From Porphyromonadaceae bacterium (GTDB taxonomy: Bacteria > Bacteroidota > Bacteroidia > Bacteroidales > UBA11471): 7,267 nt of DNA. Positions 1 to 6,146 of this stretch are shown here, in pieces. The stretch is from the NCBI GenBank assembly GCA_021199145.1, contig JAJQIP010000083.1:1-7267 (forward strand), read 5' to 3'. Each line of letters begins with the position of its first letter. Position 1 is the stretch's first letter. The notes under the pieces were generated by a model. It saw only the letters and a program-made list of their open reading frames with translations, ran no database searches and was not told the DNA's origin. A program made the translations under genes and the position numbers.

Positions 1-793
1 CTTCAAGAATGACAAAGTCATCAATCCATTCCGCTGCCGACCGCCCGCTTACCTGCTTGATGAGCATCGTCAGATATTTGGGGGTAATATGCAATAGCGA
101 AGCATAATATCCCAGTGAACGCTCTTCACAATAGTGTTGTTGCAAATGAATCATAAAGTTGCGGAAATACTCATCTCCCCGATTTTTGACCGTTCCGACA
201 GAAGCGGTTTCCTGCATTTGCTTGACCCGCTTGAGTACGGCGCATATTTTGTATAAAACTACACTTATATAACCATGTAGAATCTCTTTTTCATAGGCCT
301 TTCCTGAGAGATTCCTGCTCTCCTCCTCAATCAGTCTGAAAATTTGCTGTAAATCAGCTGTCTCTTCAGGTAGGAGGGTTATGCAAGGATTTTCTAAGAT
401 ATGGAGAAATTGAGGAACGAGATTTTGTATATCAATATGTATATCTTTCAGAAAATTTTCGTCGAATGCCAATATGTGAAGTATGCTGTCTTCAATCTCG
501 TCAACTTTGACAATCGTATTGGCCATATTCAATATCAGCGTATTCTCTTGCAAAACATATCGCTTGAGGTTGGAGGTAAACAGCACTTTCCCTTTTTCAC
601 AGACTACAGCGGCTATGGCATTGATACGGCAGGGATAGTAGAATAGCGTCATTGGATTGTCTTTCTGAAGAGAATCCTGTTTATAAATATTATGGTTAGT
701 GGCTATAAGACAACCGTCGTGAAAGGAACCCGTTTCCGGATTTTTTTCATAAAGTTCTTTTAAAGAAACCGTTACGATATCCGATTTTTGCAT
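1..793 (-). CDS. AraC-family transcriptional regulator, C-terminus cut off by the window edge
   Basis: I translated this minus-strand frame by hand from the ATG at 793 and found 264 codons without a stop down to the left edge. The end of the protein is therefore outside the window. Residues 1-130 have no obvious motif and resemble the variable, cupin-like sensing half of AraC proteins. Residues about 224-264 look like the first helix-turn-helix of the AraC DNA-binding domain: RSLGYYASLLHITPKYLTML, then a KQVSGRSAAEWID stretch typical of the end of that helix pair. The second helix-turn-helix, normally the most conserved part, is missing only because the sequence stops. Family members bind DNA near promoters and respond to a ligand or partner; the target here is unknown. 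The gene lies 60 bases downstream of dnaX on the same strand. I see no terminator between them and no clear promoter of its own. Confidence 0.85.
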   Translation of the reverse strand, partial: MQKSDIVTVSLKELYEKNPETGSFHDGCLIATNHNIYKQDSLQKDNPMTLFYYPCRINAIAAVVCEKGKVLFTSNLKRYVLQENTLILNMANTIVKVDEIEDSILHILAFDENFLKDIHIDIQNLVPQFLHILENPCITLLPEETADLQQIFRLIEEESRNLSGKAYEKEILHGYISVVLYKICAVLKRVKQMQETASVGTVKNRGDEYFRNFMIHLQQHYCEERSLGYYASLLHITPKYLTMLIKQVSGRSAAEWIDDFVILE

Positions 794-812
794 AGTGAAA
801 ATTTTTTAAGAT

Positions 813-845
813 AAGGAGGTTACCAGTATAGAGTAAAAGGAGGTT
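813..845. repeat. 9-bp direct repeat in the araC leader
   Basis: AAGGAGGTT (plus strand) occurs at 813-821 and again at 837-845, 24 bases start to start, inside the 60-base gap between dnaX and the araC start. On the transcribed minus strand it reads AACCTCCTT. The spacing is near the roughly two helical turns between AraC half-sites, so an autoregulatory operator is possible. It is equally a copy of the CCUCCUU tail of 16S rRNA. The repeat is seen directly; any function is inference. Confidence 0.45.
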
Positions 846-853
846 GTTATTTT

Positions 854-2650
854 TTAGAGGAAATCAAGACCAAACGTTTCTTTCAGTTGGTTAAGTTCAG
901 GCTTCTTTTCTGCCAACGAGGCAAAGCGTTCACTGGCGCTGAATGCCTTTTGGCGTTCCCCCCGTTCCCGTTCCCGCACCTGCATCTCTATTCGGGTATT
1001 ATGCAATTCCGAGCGGAGGAATGCCATCAAGTCAGCTTTTCGCTCAGAAAGTTTGTCCAGTTGTACCCGGTTGTCAACCACAACTTCGAAAGTGTTGGGA
1101 TTGAGCAATTGGGGTGAACAGGAGTACATGGTCTGTACCAACACCGTTTCCGTCGGGATTTTTTTGGTAAAGCGTAACCAGGACATATGTAGCGCTTCAA
1201 GGGTAAACGGCTCGTTCTCCTCCATGGAATTTGTCTCCTCTGTAGCCGTTGGCGTATCAGGCCCTTCTATCTCTTGCTTTAAACTGATGTGAGGTATTTT
1301 ACGGGTAGGGGCTTTGAGAGTGGCGGGTTCTGTCGGGGGAGAGGTGAGAATATGAGACCCTGTGGCAGTCGTGGCAGGATTTTTAACCGTTTCAGTTGTT
1401 GCTGGTTTTTCTGTCGGTACGGATGATATGGGTTGGGAAACTTCTTTATTTGTAGATGAGGTAGATGGGGAATTCGATGATTCTCCCTTTTGTGTATTTC
1501 CTTTCGGTTCCTGTGTTGTGGAGGGCGTTTTTGTCTTGGACGGGATTTCTGTCATCGGATGACAAAGGTCGCATATCTTTATAAGGGTCAGTTCAACCAA
1601 CAGCCGCTTATTATTGCTGATACGGTAATCGAGGTCACAACGGTTACTCAATTCCATGGCCTTGTAGAGGAATGTCTTATCACACCGTTCAGCTTGTCGT
1701 GCATATTGCTCGGCCACGGTTGTCCCCACGTCCAACAGGGGAAGGGTCACAGGGTCTTGGCACATCATCAGGTTACGGAGATGGCTACTCAATCCATTGA
1801 CAAAAAGTTGTCCGCTGAATCCTGCCCGTAATACGGCATCGAAGATGAGCAGTGCTCCCGGTACATCTCCCGTAAGCAAAGTGTCAACAAGTCGGAAATA
1901 GTAGTCGTAATCGAGGATGTTGAGGTTGTCAATAGTCGCTTGGTAGGTGATTTTCCCATTTGTTGAGGCGGCAATCTGGTCAAAGATGGAAAGGGCATCA
2001 CGCATGCCCCCGTCCGCTTTGCGGGCAATAATATTCAAAGCCTCATCTTCTGCTTCCATCCCTTCTTGGGTGACAATCTGGCGCAGGTGTTCGGCAATAT
2101 CTTCGACGCTAATACGCTGAAAGTCATATATCTGGCAACGGGACAAGATGGTGGGGAGCAACTTGTGCTTTTCCGTAGTGGCCAAAATGAAAATGGCGTG
2201 ACGTGGCGGCTCTTCAAGGGTCTTCAGAAAGGCGTTGAACGCTGAGAGGGAGAGCATGTGCACCTCATCGATAATGAATACTTTGTAGTGACCGAGTTGT
2301 GGCGGTATGCGCACTTTTTCAATGAGGTCACGAATATCATCCACCGTATTGTTCGATGCGGCATCCAGTTCAATGATGTTATAGGAACGTTGTTCGTTAA
2401 AAGCCCGACAAGATTCGCATTCGTTGCAGGCTTCTCCTTCAGGGGTGGGGTGCTCACAATTGATGGTTTTGGCAAAGATACGGGCACATGTGGTTTTCCC
2501 TACCCCACGGGTTCCGCAAAAAAGGTAGGCATGGGCCAGCTTGTTTGTGACAATGGCGGCTTTAAGTGTCTGTACCAAGGCTTTCTGTCCGACAACCGAG
2601 AGAAATGTAGAGGGACGGTATTTTCGGGCGGAAACGATATAGTTATCCAT
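854..2650 (-). CDS. dnaX: DNA polymerase III subunit tau/gamma (clamp loader ATPase)
   Basis: This 598-residue protein is the motor subunit of the clamp loader, which opens and loads the sliding clamp onto primed DNA and, as tau, tethers polymerase cores at the fork. The N-terminal AAA+ ATPase domain is complete. It has Walker A GTRGVGKT at 46-53, a zinc module with Cys65, Cys75, Cys78 and Cys81, Walker B with DEVH at 128-131, a TTEKHKLLPTILSRC stretch at 158-172 carrying sensor 1 and the SRC arginine finger, and a lid near GGMRDALS. The collar domain follows to about 365. Residues about 370-480 form a disordered linker rich in Ser, Thr, Pro, Lys and Glu, and the tail beyond 490 is charged and lineage-specific. 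The ATG at 2650 gives the usual MDNYIVSARKYRP opening and lies about 20 bases after the predicted transcription start. No convincing tau/gamma frameshift signal was found. Confidence 0.97.
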   Translation of the reverse strand: MDNYIVSARKYRPSTFLSVVGQKALVQTLKAAIVTNKLAHAYLFCGTRGVGKTTCARIFAKTINCEHPTPEGEACNECESCRAFNEQRSYNIIELDAASNNTVDDIRDLIEKVRIPPQLGHYKVFIIDEVHMLSLSAFNAFLKTLEEPPRHAIFILATTEKHKLLPTILSRCQIYDFQRISVEDIAEHLRQIVTQEGMEAEDEALNIIARKADGGMRDALSIFDQIAASTNGKITYQATIDNLNILDYDYYFRLVDTLLTGDVPGALLIFDAVLRAGFSGQLFVNGLSSHLRNLMMCQDPVTLPLLDVGTTVAEQYARQAERCDKTFLYKAMELSNRCDLDYRISNNKRLLVELTLIKICDLCHPMTEIPSKTKTPSTTQEPKGNTQKGESSNSPSTSSTNKEVSQPISSVPTEKPATTETVKNPATTATGSHILTSPPTEPATLKAPTRKIPHISLKQEIEGPDTPTATEETNSMEENEPFTLEALHMSWLRFTKKIPTETVLVQTMYSCSPQLLNPNTFEVVVDNRVQLDKLSERKADLMAFLRSELHNTRIEMQVRERERGERQKAFSASERFASLAEKKPELNQLKETFGLDFL

Positions 2651-2676
2651 AATAAACTATCCTTATCGGGGAATAA

Positions 2677-2684
2677 CAAAGATA
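2677..2684 (-). promoter_or_regulatory. Candidate dnaX promoter, -7 element
   Basis: On the minus strand TATCTTTG (2684 down to 2677) matches the Bacteroidota -7 consensus TAnnTTTG exactly and lies 26 bases before the dnaX ATG. I could not find a matching TTTG -33 element at the usual distance, so the call rests on the -7 box and its position. Confidence 0.5.
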
Positions 2685-2710
2685 AGAATTTGATTCGAAA
2701 ATTATGCTAC

Positions 2711-2728
2711 CCTCGATTGAAAATCGGG
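2711..2728 (-). terminator. Possible weak terminator hairpin after radC
   Basis: CGATT (2714-2718) and AATCG (2722-2726) pair around a GAA loop on the plus strand. On the minus strand, where radC is transcribed, the stem can extend by two G-C pairs past a bulge. It lies about 45 bases after the radC stop and upstream of the dnaX -7 box, the right place for a terminator. Only a short T-run follows, so termination would be weak. Confidence 0.35.
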
Positions 2729-2770
2729 TTCTATCAGGTGGCTGTTTTTCACGAAAATTATATTTCTTAC

Positions 2771-3466
2771 TTACAATCTGCCTTCATCGGCATAGGAGTA
2801 GTAGGTGTTACCGGAAACAATCAGATGGTCAAGCAGTCGGATGTCGAGTTGGGTCGCCGCTGACTTTATCTTTTTGGTCAGTTGGTCATCTTCTGGGCTG
2901 GGCTTACAGTTCCCTGAGGGATGGTTGTGGAAGACCATCATTGCGGCTGCCTGTTGCAGCAGGACAGGCCGGAAGAGCCGTCGCATATCCACCGGAGTCG
3001 ATGCGAGGCCACCTTCACTTATACGTTTGGTGTCCATAATGCCGTTGGCGGAGTTAAGCGTTACTATCCAAAATTCTTCTTGCGACAGGTCAGCCAGACG
3101 TTTGTATATCCAATCGTAGGCATCTTTGCTATTTTTAATGCGTTGTTTTTGGACCACCTCTTCACTTTTTCGCCGACGGCCTAATTCGAGAGCAGCGATA
3201 ATGCTGATAGCTTTTGCTTCACCTATTCCATTAAATTCCATAAGTTCCTCAATGGATTTTTTGCTCAGGTCATTGAGGCTATTATTCGCCTCGTCCAGAA
3301 TGCTTTGAGACAATTCTACGGCTGTTTCATCCTTATTGCCCGACCCGATGAGTATGGCTATCAATTCTGCAGTGGACAACGCCCGAACGCCTTTCTCCAT
3401 GAGTTTCTCCCGAGGGCGGTCTTCAGGGTCCCAATCTGTAATGGGCATTTTCTCTTTTTTCTCCAT
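2771..3466 (-). CDS. radC: RadC family protein (JAMM/MPN domain, UPF0758)
   Basis: Numbering here is from an upstream ATG at 3499, which would give 242 residues. An N-terminal helix-hairpin-helix-like region contains NGIGEAKA (90-97) before LELGRR. The C-terminal MPN domain carries the complete metal-binding JAMM signature HxHx7Sx2D: His191, His193, Ser201 and Asp204 in HNHPSGNCKPSPED. Despite the name, RadC proteins are not established DNA-repair enzymes; the fold suggests a metal-dependent hydrolase of unknown substrate. I prefer the ATG at 3466 (231 residues, opening MEKKEKMPITDWDPEDRPRE). The conserved part of the family begins at about DWxxEDRPREKL, and the candidate promoter would start transcription near 3482, downstream of the ATG at 3499. 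An ATG at 3448 is also possible. The gene is divergent from the UDP-glucuronate decarboxylase gene and 120 bases upstream of dnaX. Confidence 0.93.
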   Translation of the reverse strand: MEKKEKMPITDWDPEDRPREKLMEKGVRALSTAELIAILIGSGNKDETAVELSQSILDEANNSLNDLSKKSIEELMEFNGIGEAKAISIIAALELGRRRKSEEVVQKQRIKNSKDAYDWIYKRLADLSQEEFWIVTLNSANGIMDTKRISEGGLASTPVDMRRLFRPVLLQQAAAMMVFHNHPSGNCKPSPEDDQLTKKIKSAATQLDIRLLDHLIVSGNTYYSYADEGRL

Positions 3467-3486
3467 AACCGATGAAAAAGTTTTTT

Positions 3487-3516
3487 CGAAGATACTCATT
3501 TTTTCTTGTCAACAAA
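3487..3516 (-). promoter_or_regulatory. Candidate radC promoter
   Basis: On the minus strand TTTG (3516-3513) is followed after 18 bases by TATCTTCG (3494-3487). The second box has one mismatch to the Bacteroidota -7 consensus TAnnTTTG. Transcription would begin near 3482, leaving about 16 bases before the ATG at 3466. Confidence 0.4.
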
Positions 3517-3616
3517 ACATTTCCTGTCATAATGAGAAGGGGCATATCCCTTTTGGAAAATCTGACCGTAAAAGACGGAAATAGGAAACATATGCGGAGA
3601 TTTCGTTTTTTATCAC

Positions 3617-3624
3617 GATATTTG
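3617..3624 (+). promoter_or_regulatory. Weak -7 candidate for the UDP-glucuronate decarboxylase gene
   Basis: GATATTTG differs from TAnnTTTG only at the first base and ends 19 bases before the ATG at 3644, a distance like that of the other promoters here. No good TTTG -33 partner is visible. Confidence 0.3.
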
Positions 3625-3643
3625 CTCCATAAAAGCGGGATGT

Positions 3644-4582
3644 ATGAGAAAACGCATTTTAGTTACGGGCGGTGCCGGATTTATCGGTTCCCACCTTTGT
3701 TACCGGCTTCTCCAAGAGGGGAATGAGGTCATTTGTCTTGACAATTTTTTTACCGGTAACAAGGAAAACATTGTTTCGTTAATGAAGAACCCCTATTTCG
3801 AGGTGGTCCGTCACGATATCTCCTTGCCCTATTTCGTTGAAGTAGATGAGATATACAACCTTGCTTGTCCGGCCTCTCCTATACATTACCAGTACGACCC
3901 GGTACAGACAATCAAGGCCTCTATTATGGGGTCTATCAATGTGTTGGGTATTGCCAAGCGTACGGGGGCGAAAGTGTTACAGGCCTCGACGAGTGAGGTT
4001 TATGGGGACCCGCAGGTGCACCCGCAGGTGGAAAGTTATTGGGGAAACGTCAATCCCATCGGCCTTCGGTCATGTTATGACGAGGGGAAACGTTGTGCCG
4101 AAACCCTTTTTATGGATTACTCCCGTCAGGAAGGGGTACGGGTGAAGATTATCCGTATCTTTAATACCTATGGCCCGAATATGCACCCGAAAGACGGTCG
4201 TGTGGTATCGAATTTTATTGTTCAGGCCTTACAAGGAAAAGAGATTACCATATACGGTAGTGGCCGGCAGACCCGTTCGTTCCAATATGTTACGGATCTC
4301 ATAGAGGGGATGGTGCGTATGATGAACCGCACAGAGGATGATTTTACGGGACCTGTCAATATCGGCAATCCGGGTGAATTTACCATGCTTGAGTTGGCGG
4401 AGAAAATTTTACAGTTGACCGGTTCGAAATCGAAAATCGTTTTTATGCCGCTCCCCTCTGATGACCCTACCCAGCGTAAACCAGATATCTCTTTGGCGAA
4501 GGAGAAGCTTGATTGGCAACCGCTTGTTGCCCTTGAAGACGGTTTGCGTGAGACCATTGACTATTTCCGCCGTATTTTGTAA
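3644..4582 (+). CDS. uxs: UDP-glucuronate decarboxylase (UDP-xylose synthase)
   Basis: This 312-residue protein belongs to the extended short-chain dehydrogenase/reductase family. It is predicted to convert UDP-glucuronate to UDP-xylose and CO2 in the cytosol, using a bound NAD that is reduced and re-oxidised in each cycle. The Rossmann glycine motif [11 protein letters not shown] is at 8-18 and Asp33 follows the second strand, as expected for NAD preference. The catalytic region has STSEVYGDP at 115-123, with the Thr-Ser-Glu arrangement typical of this enzyme, and SCYDEGKR at 143-150, giving the Tyr145/Lys149 pair. [17 protein letters not shown] near 249-265 is also characteristic. Length and the very short N-terminus match soluble bacterial enzymes. 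Related dehydratases such as dTDP-glucose 4,6-dehydratase are less likely because of the RSCYDEGKR motif. It is divergent from radC and convergent with the glycosyltransferase gene. Confidence 0.93.
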   Translation: MRKRILVTGGAGFIGSHLCYRLLQEGNEVICLDNFFTGNKENIVSLMKNPYFEVVRHDISLPYFVEVDEIYNLACPASPIHYQYDPVQTIKASIMGSINVLGIAKRTGAKVLQASTSEVYGDPQVHPQVESYWGNVNPIGLRSCYDEGKRCAETLFMDYSRQEGVRVKIIRIFNTYGPNMHPKDGRVVSNFIVQALQGKEITIYGSGRQTRSFQYVTDLIEGMVRMMNRTEDDFTGPVNIGNPGEFTMLELAEKILQLTGSKSKIVFMPLPSDDPTQRKPDISLAKEKLDWQPLVALEDGLRETIDYFRRIL

Positions 4583-4586
4583 AAGC

Positions 4587-4610
4587 ACTATTGGTCTGAT
4601 AGTACAGACT
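4587..4610. terminator. Possible bidirectional terminator between convergent genes
   Basis: The 47-base gap between the two convergent stop codons holds GTCTG (4594-4598) and CAGAC (4605-4609), which can form a 5-bp stem with a 6-base loop. An overlapping alternative pairs ACTAT (4587-4591) with ATAGT (4599-4603). Neither stem is long and neither has a strong T-run, so this is a positional guess supported by weak pairing. Confidence 0.3.
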
Positions 4611-4629
4611 TCCCCTATAAAAAGGAGCA

Positions 4630-5643
4630 TTATTTCTTTTTGTAGTGTTTGGCCAGTTCCGCTTTTTGATCTACCTGCCGCCGTAAGATGATTTTTGTGG
4701 TAAACGCCTGGAGAAAGCCGATGCCATATCCGCTGAGTTGGGTGATACTAGCCCAAAGAGAAAGAAACGCCACGCCCAGGCTATGATTTTTGATTAACGA
4801 TTCAAGGAAAAGGAGCGCGAAATAGATTCCTAAGGGGAGCAATGTCCAGGGGCAAAGAAAGGCTCCAAGAATCAGAATGAGCGAGCCTACAACGAAGCAT
4901 GTCGGCAACAAATGGGTCAGTTTCAACGATTCCGGATGCAGCCGATACAAATCTACCCGTGCCATGCCGAACACGTAGACTTGCCGGTAAAACGAGCGGA
5001 AACTTACCCGGCGTTTGTGATAGACGTAGGCATCCCGGAAAAGGGCTAATGTAAATCCGGCATTGCGAATGCGTAAAGAGAGGTCAATGTCTTCACCGAA
5101 CATATCGGCGAACCCTCCTACCAGCTGGTATACTTCTTTAGAAAAACCCATGTTGAAAGTCCGTGGGGTGAACTTTTCCAATGAACTTCTTCCGCCTCGT
5201 ATACCCCCTGTGGTGAAGAAGGAGGTCATGGAGTAATTGATGGCCTTTTGCAAGGGTGAAAACGAAGCGTGTGCGGCATCGGGCCCTCCGTAACAGTCGA
5301 CATAATGTTCGTTGAGCCGACGATATACCGTCTCGAAGTAAGTGGGAGGGATGATGCAGTCGGAGTCAAAAAAAACAAAATAGCGTCCTTTTGCCCGTTC
5401 CATACCATAGTTTCGAGTAAGGCTGCGGCCCGAATTTTCCTTGTAGAAATAGCGTATGGTCAAACGGTCGGCATAGGCTCGGGATATTTCGTCGCAACGG
5501 CGTGTGGACCCGTCTTCAACAAGCACCAGCTCAAAATCCTTGTACGTCTGTACAGCCAGGCTGTCCAACAATTCCTGCACTTCGTCGGGCCGGTTATATA
5601 CCGGGATAATGATTGAAAAATAGGGCTCTATTTCTGTTGCCAT
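4630..5643 (-). CDS. Family 2 glycosyltransferase with membrane-associated C-terminus
   Basis: With the start chosen here the protein has 337 residues. The GT-A fold of family GT2 is clear: the opening FSIIIPVYNRPDEVQELLDS at about 9-28, VEDGS at about 42-46 for nucleotide binding, the metal-binding DSD at about 93-95 in FVFFDSDCIIPP, and GEDIDLSLR at about 183-191 with the likely catalytic-base region. About three hydrophobic segments follow (roughly 245-264, 266-284 and 290-313), then a basic tail ending in KKK, so the catalytic domain probably sits on the cytoplasmic face of the inner membrane. Donor and acceptor sugars cannot be read from sequence. The open frame begins at a GTG at 5658, but the promoter puts the transcription start at about that base. 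I therefore prefer ATG 5643 (MATEIEPYFS), with ATG 5649 also possible. A role in surface polysaccharide is inferred from the family and the neighbouring UDP-xylose synthase gene. Confidence 0.9.
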   Translation of the reverse strand: MATEIEPYFSIIIPVYNRPDEVQELLDSLAVQTYKDFELVLVEDGSTRRCDEISRAYADRLTIRYFYKENSGRSLTRNYGMERAKGRYFVFFDSDCIIPPTYFETVYRRLNEHYVDCYGGPDAAHASFSPLQKAINYSMTSFFTTGGIRGGRSSLEKFTPRTFNMGFSKEVYQLVGGFADMFGEDIDLSLRIRNAGFTLALFRDAYVYHKRRVSFRSFYRQVYVFGMARVDLYRLHPESLKLTHLLPTCFVVGSLILILGAFLCPWTLLPLGIYFALLFLESLIKNHSLGVAFLSLWASITQLSGYGIGFLQAFTTKIILRRQVDQKAELAKHYKKK

Positions 5644-5663
5644 AACCATAAGATTCACTGATA

Positions 5664-5694
5664 CAAAGGTAATAGATGTTCACGGTTTGACAAA
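5664..5694 (-). promoter_or_regulatory. Promoter of the glycosyltransferase gene
   Basis: On the minus strand TTTG (5694-5691) is followed by exactly 19 bases and then TACCTTTG (5671-5664), a full match to the Bacteroidota -33/-7 pattern. Transcription should start near 5659, giving a leader of only 10-16 bases to the two candidate ATG codons. Confidence 0.7.
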
Positions 5695-5730
5695 ATATGT
5701 CCCTTCGGTTTTAGGTAAATGTTTGGGTTG

Positions 5731-5752
5731 TCATTTACGTATGTCGTAATGA
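5731..5752. promoter_or_regulatory. Imperfect dyad midway between two divergent promoters
   Basis: TCATTTACG (5731-5739) and CGTAATGA (5745-5752) are inverted copies apart from one extra T, around a TATGT spacer, and a run of five T follows on the plus strand. The dyad centre is about 46-49 bases from the -33 boxes of both flanking promoters. It could be an operator serving both genes or a chance hairpin. No transcript is known to enter it from the left, so a terminator role is less likely. Confidence 0.35.
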
Positions 5753-5790
5753 TTTTTCTCTTGGGGAAAGAAAAAATATTGGGAAAAAGG

Positions 5791-5822
5791 TTTGTTTATC
5801 AAGAAACAATGCTTTAATTTTG
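5791..5822 (+). promoter_or_regulatory. Promoter of rpsU
   Basis: TTTG at 5791-5794, a 20-base spacer, and TAATTTTG at 5815-5822 match the Bacteroidota promoter consensus perfectly. The expected start near 5827 gives a leader of about 37 bases before the rpsU ATG. Confidence 0.8.
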
Positions 5823-5848
5823 CCCACAATTTTTCGAAAGAAAACATT

Positions 5849-5855
5849 AAAAAGG
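5849..5855 (+). promoter_or_regulatory. Shine-Dalgarno-like AAAAAGG before rpsU
   Basis: AAAAAGG ends 8 bases before the ATG at 5864, and its AAAGG part can pair with the 3' end of 16S rRNA. Most genes in this phylum lack such a signal, and none of the other starts in this window shows one at proper spacing. The match is partial, not a full AGGAGG. Confidence 0.4.
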
Positions 5856-5863
5856 CAGAAAAT

Positions 5864-6055
5864 ATGATAGTAGTACCTGTAAAAGAAGGCGAAAACATCG
5901 AGAAGGCTCTCAAAAAATTCAAAAGGAAATTTGAGAAGACAGGAATTATCAAGGAATTGCGTAAACGTCAAGCCTTTGAAAAGCCTTCTGTAACGTATCG
6001 CCAAAAGATTTTGCACGCCATTTATGTGCAAAAAATGCAGCAGGCTGAGGAATAA
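5864..6055 (+). CDS. rpsU: Small ribosomal subunit protein bS21
   Basis: This 63-residue, strongly basic protein begins MIVVPVKEGENIEKALKKFK, the standard bS21 opening, followed by KRKFEKTGIIKELRKRQAFE and a charged C-terminal helix. Length is normal for the family. bS21 sits on the 30S platform near the 3' end of 16S rRNA. In Bacteroidota ribosomes (studied in Flavobacterium) bS21, with bS18 and bS6, occludes the anti-Shine-Dalgarno tail, which explains why Shine-Dalgarno signals are little used; Tyr54 here lies in the C-terminal part thought to contact that tail, which I state from memory. The frame is open further upstream to 5792, but ATG 5864 is the first ATG and gives the conserved N-terminus. 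The gene has its own promoter and is the first of a probable rpsU-xerC operon. Confidence 0.97.
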   Translation: MIVVPVKEGENIEKALKKFKRKFEKTGIIKELRKRQAFEKPSVTYRQKILHAIYVQKMQQAEE

Positions 6056-6068
6056 TATTCCTTGTTAT

Positions 6069-6084
6069 GGGATTGAGAAATCCC
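6069..6084 (+). other. Hairpin with GAGA tetraloop downstream of rpsU
   Basis: GGGATT (6069-6074) and AATCCC (6079-6084) pair perfectly around GAGA, a GNRA-type tetraloop. It begins 14 bases after the rpsU stop codon and could stabilise the 3' end of rpsU mRNA. No T-run follows, so it is not a classical terminator. Confidence 0.5.
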
Positions 6085-6093
6085 GAAATGCTG

Positions 6094-6116
6094 ACAGAAT
6101 AGCAAAACTGTTCTGT
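6094..6116 (+). other. Second intercistronic hairpin between rpsU and xerC
   Basis: ACAGAATAG (6094-6102) and CTGTTCTGT (6108-6116) form nine pairs, one of them G-U, around a CAAAA loop. It lies ten bases after the first hairpin and 30 bases before the xerC ATG. The following bases are AT-rich but lack a T-tract. A partial attenuator or RNA processing site lowering xerC expression relative to rpsU is plausible. Confidence 0.5.
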
Positions 6117-6146
6117 AATTATTCATATTTAATAGGGATGTGAATA

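Noticed and set aside
401..646. Plus-strand open frame of 81 codons
   Set aside because: It is fully antisense to the araC-family gene, whose translation is continuous and carries a family motif.
813..846. AAGGAGG on the plus strand as ribosome binding sites
   Set aside because: No plus-strand gene begins nearby; the region is read on the minus strand, where the sequence is CCTCCTT.
1159..1165. Run of seven A on the dnaX coding strand as a tau/gamma frameshift or slippage site
   Set aside because: It lies in the C-terminal domain, past the linker where gamma usually ends. The frame there is ACC AAA AAA ATC, which is not a canonical X XXY YYZ heptamer. A shift into the -1 frame stops only about 90 bases later, and the +1 frame shows no early stop.
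2258..2863. Plus-strand open frame of 201 codons opposite dnaX
   Set aside because: It is antisense to the most conserved part of dnaX, has no recognisable domain, and crosses into the radC coding region.
5792..5863. Upstream extension of rpsU beginning at a TTG
   Set aside because: It would overlap the rpsU promoter itself and add residues unlike bS21. The ATG at 5864 gives the family N-terminus.
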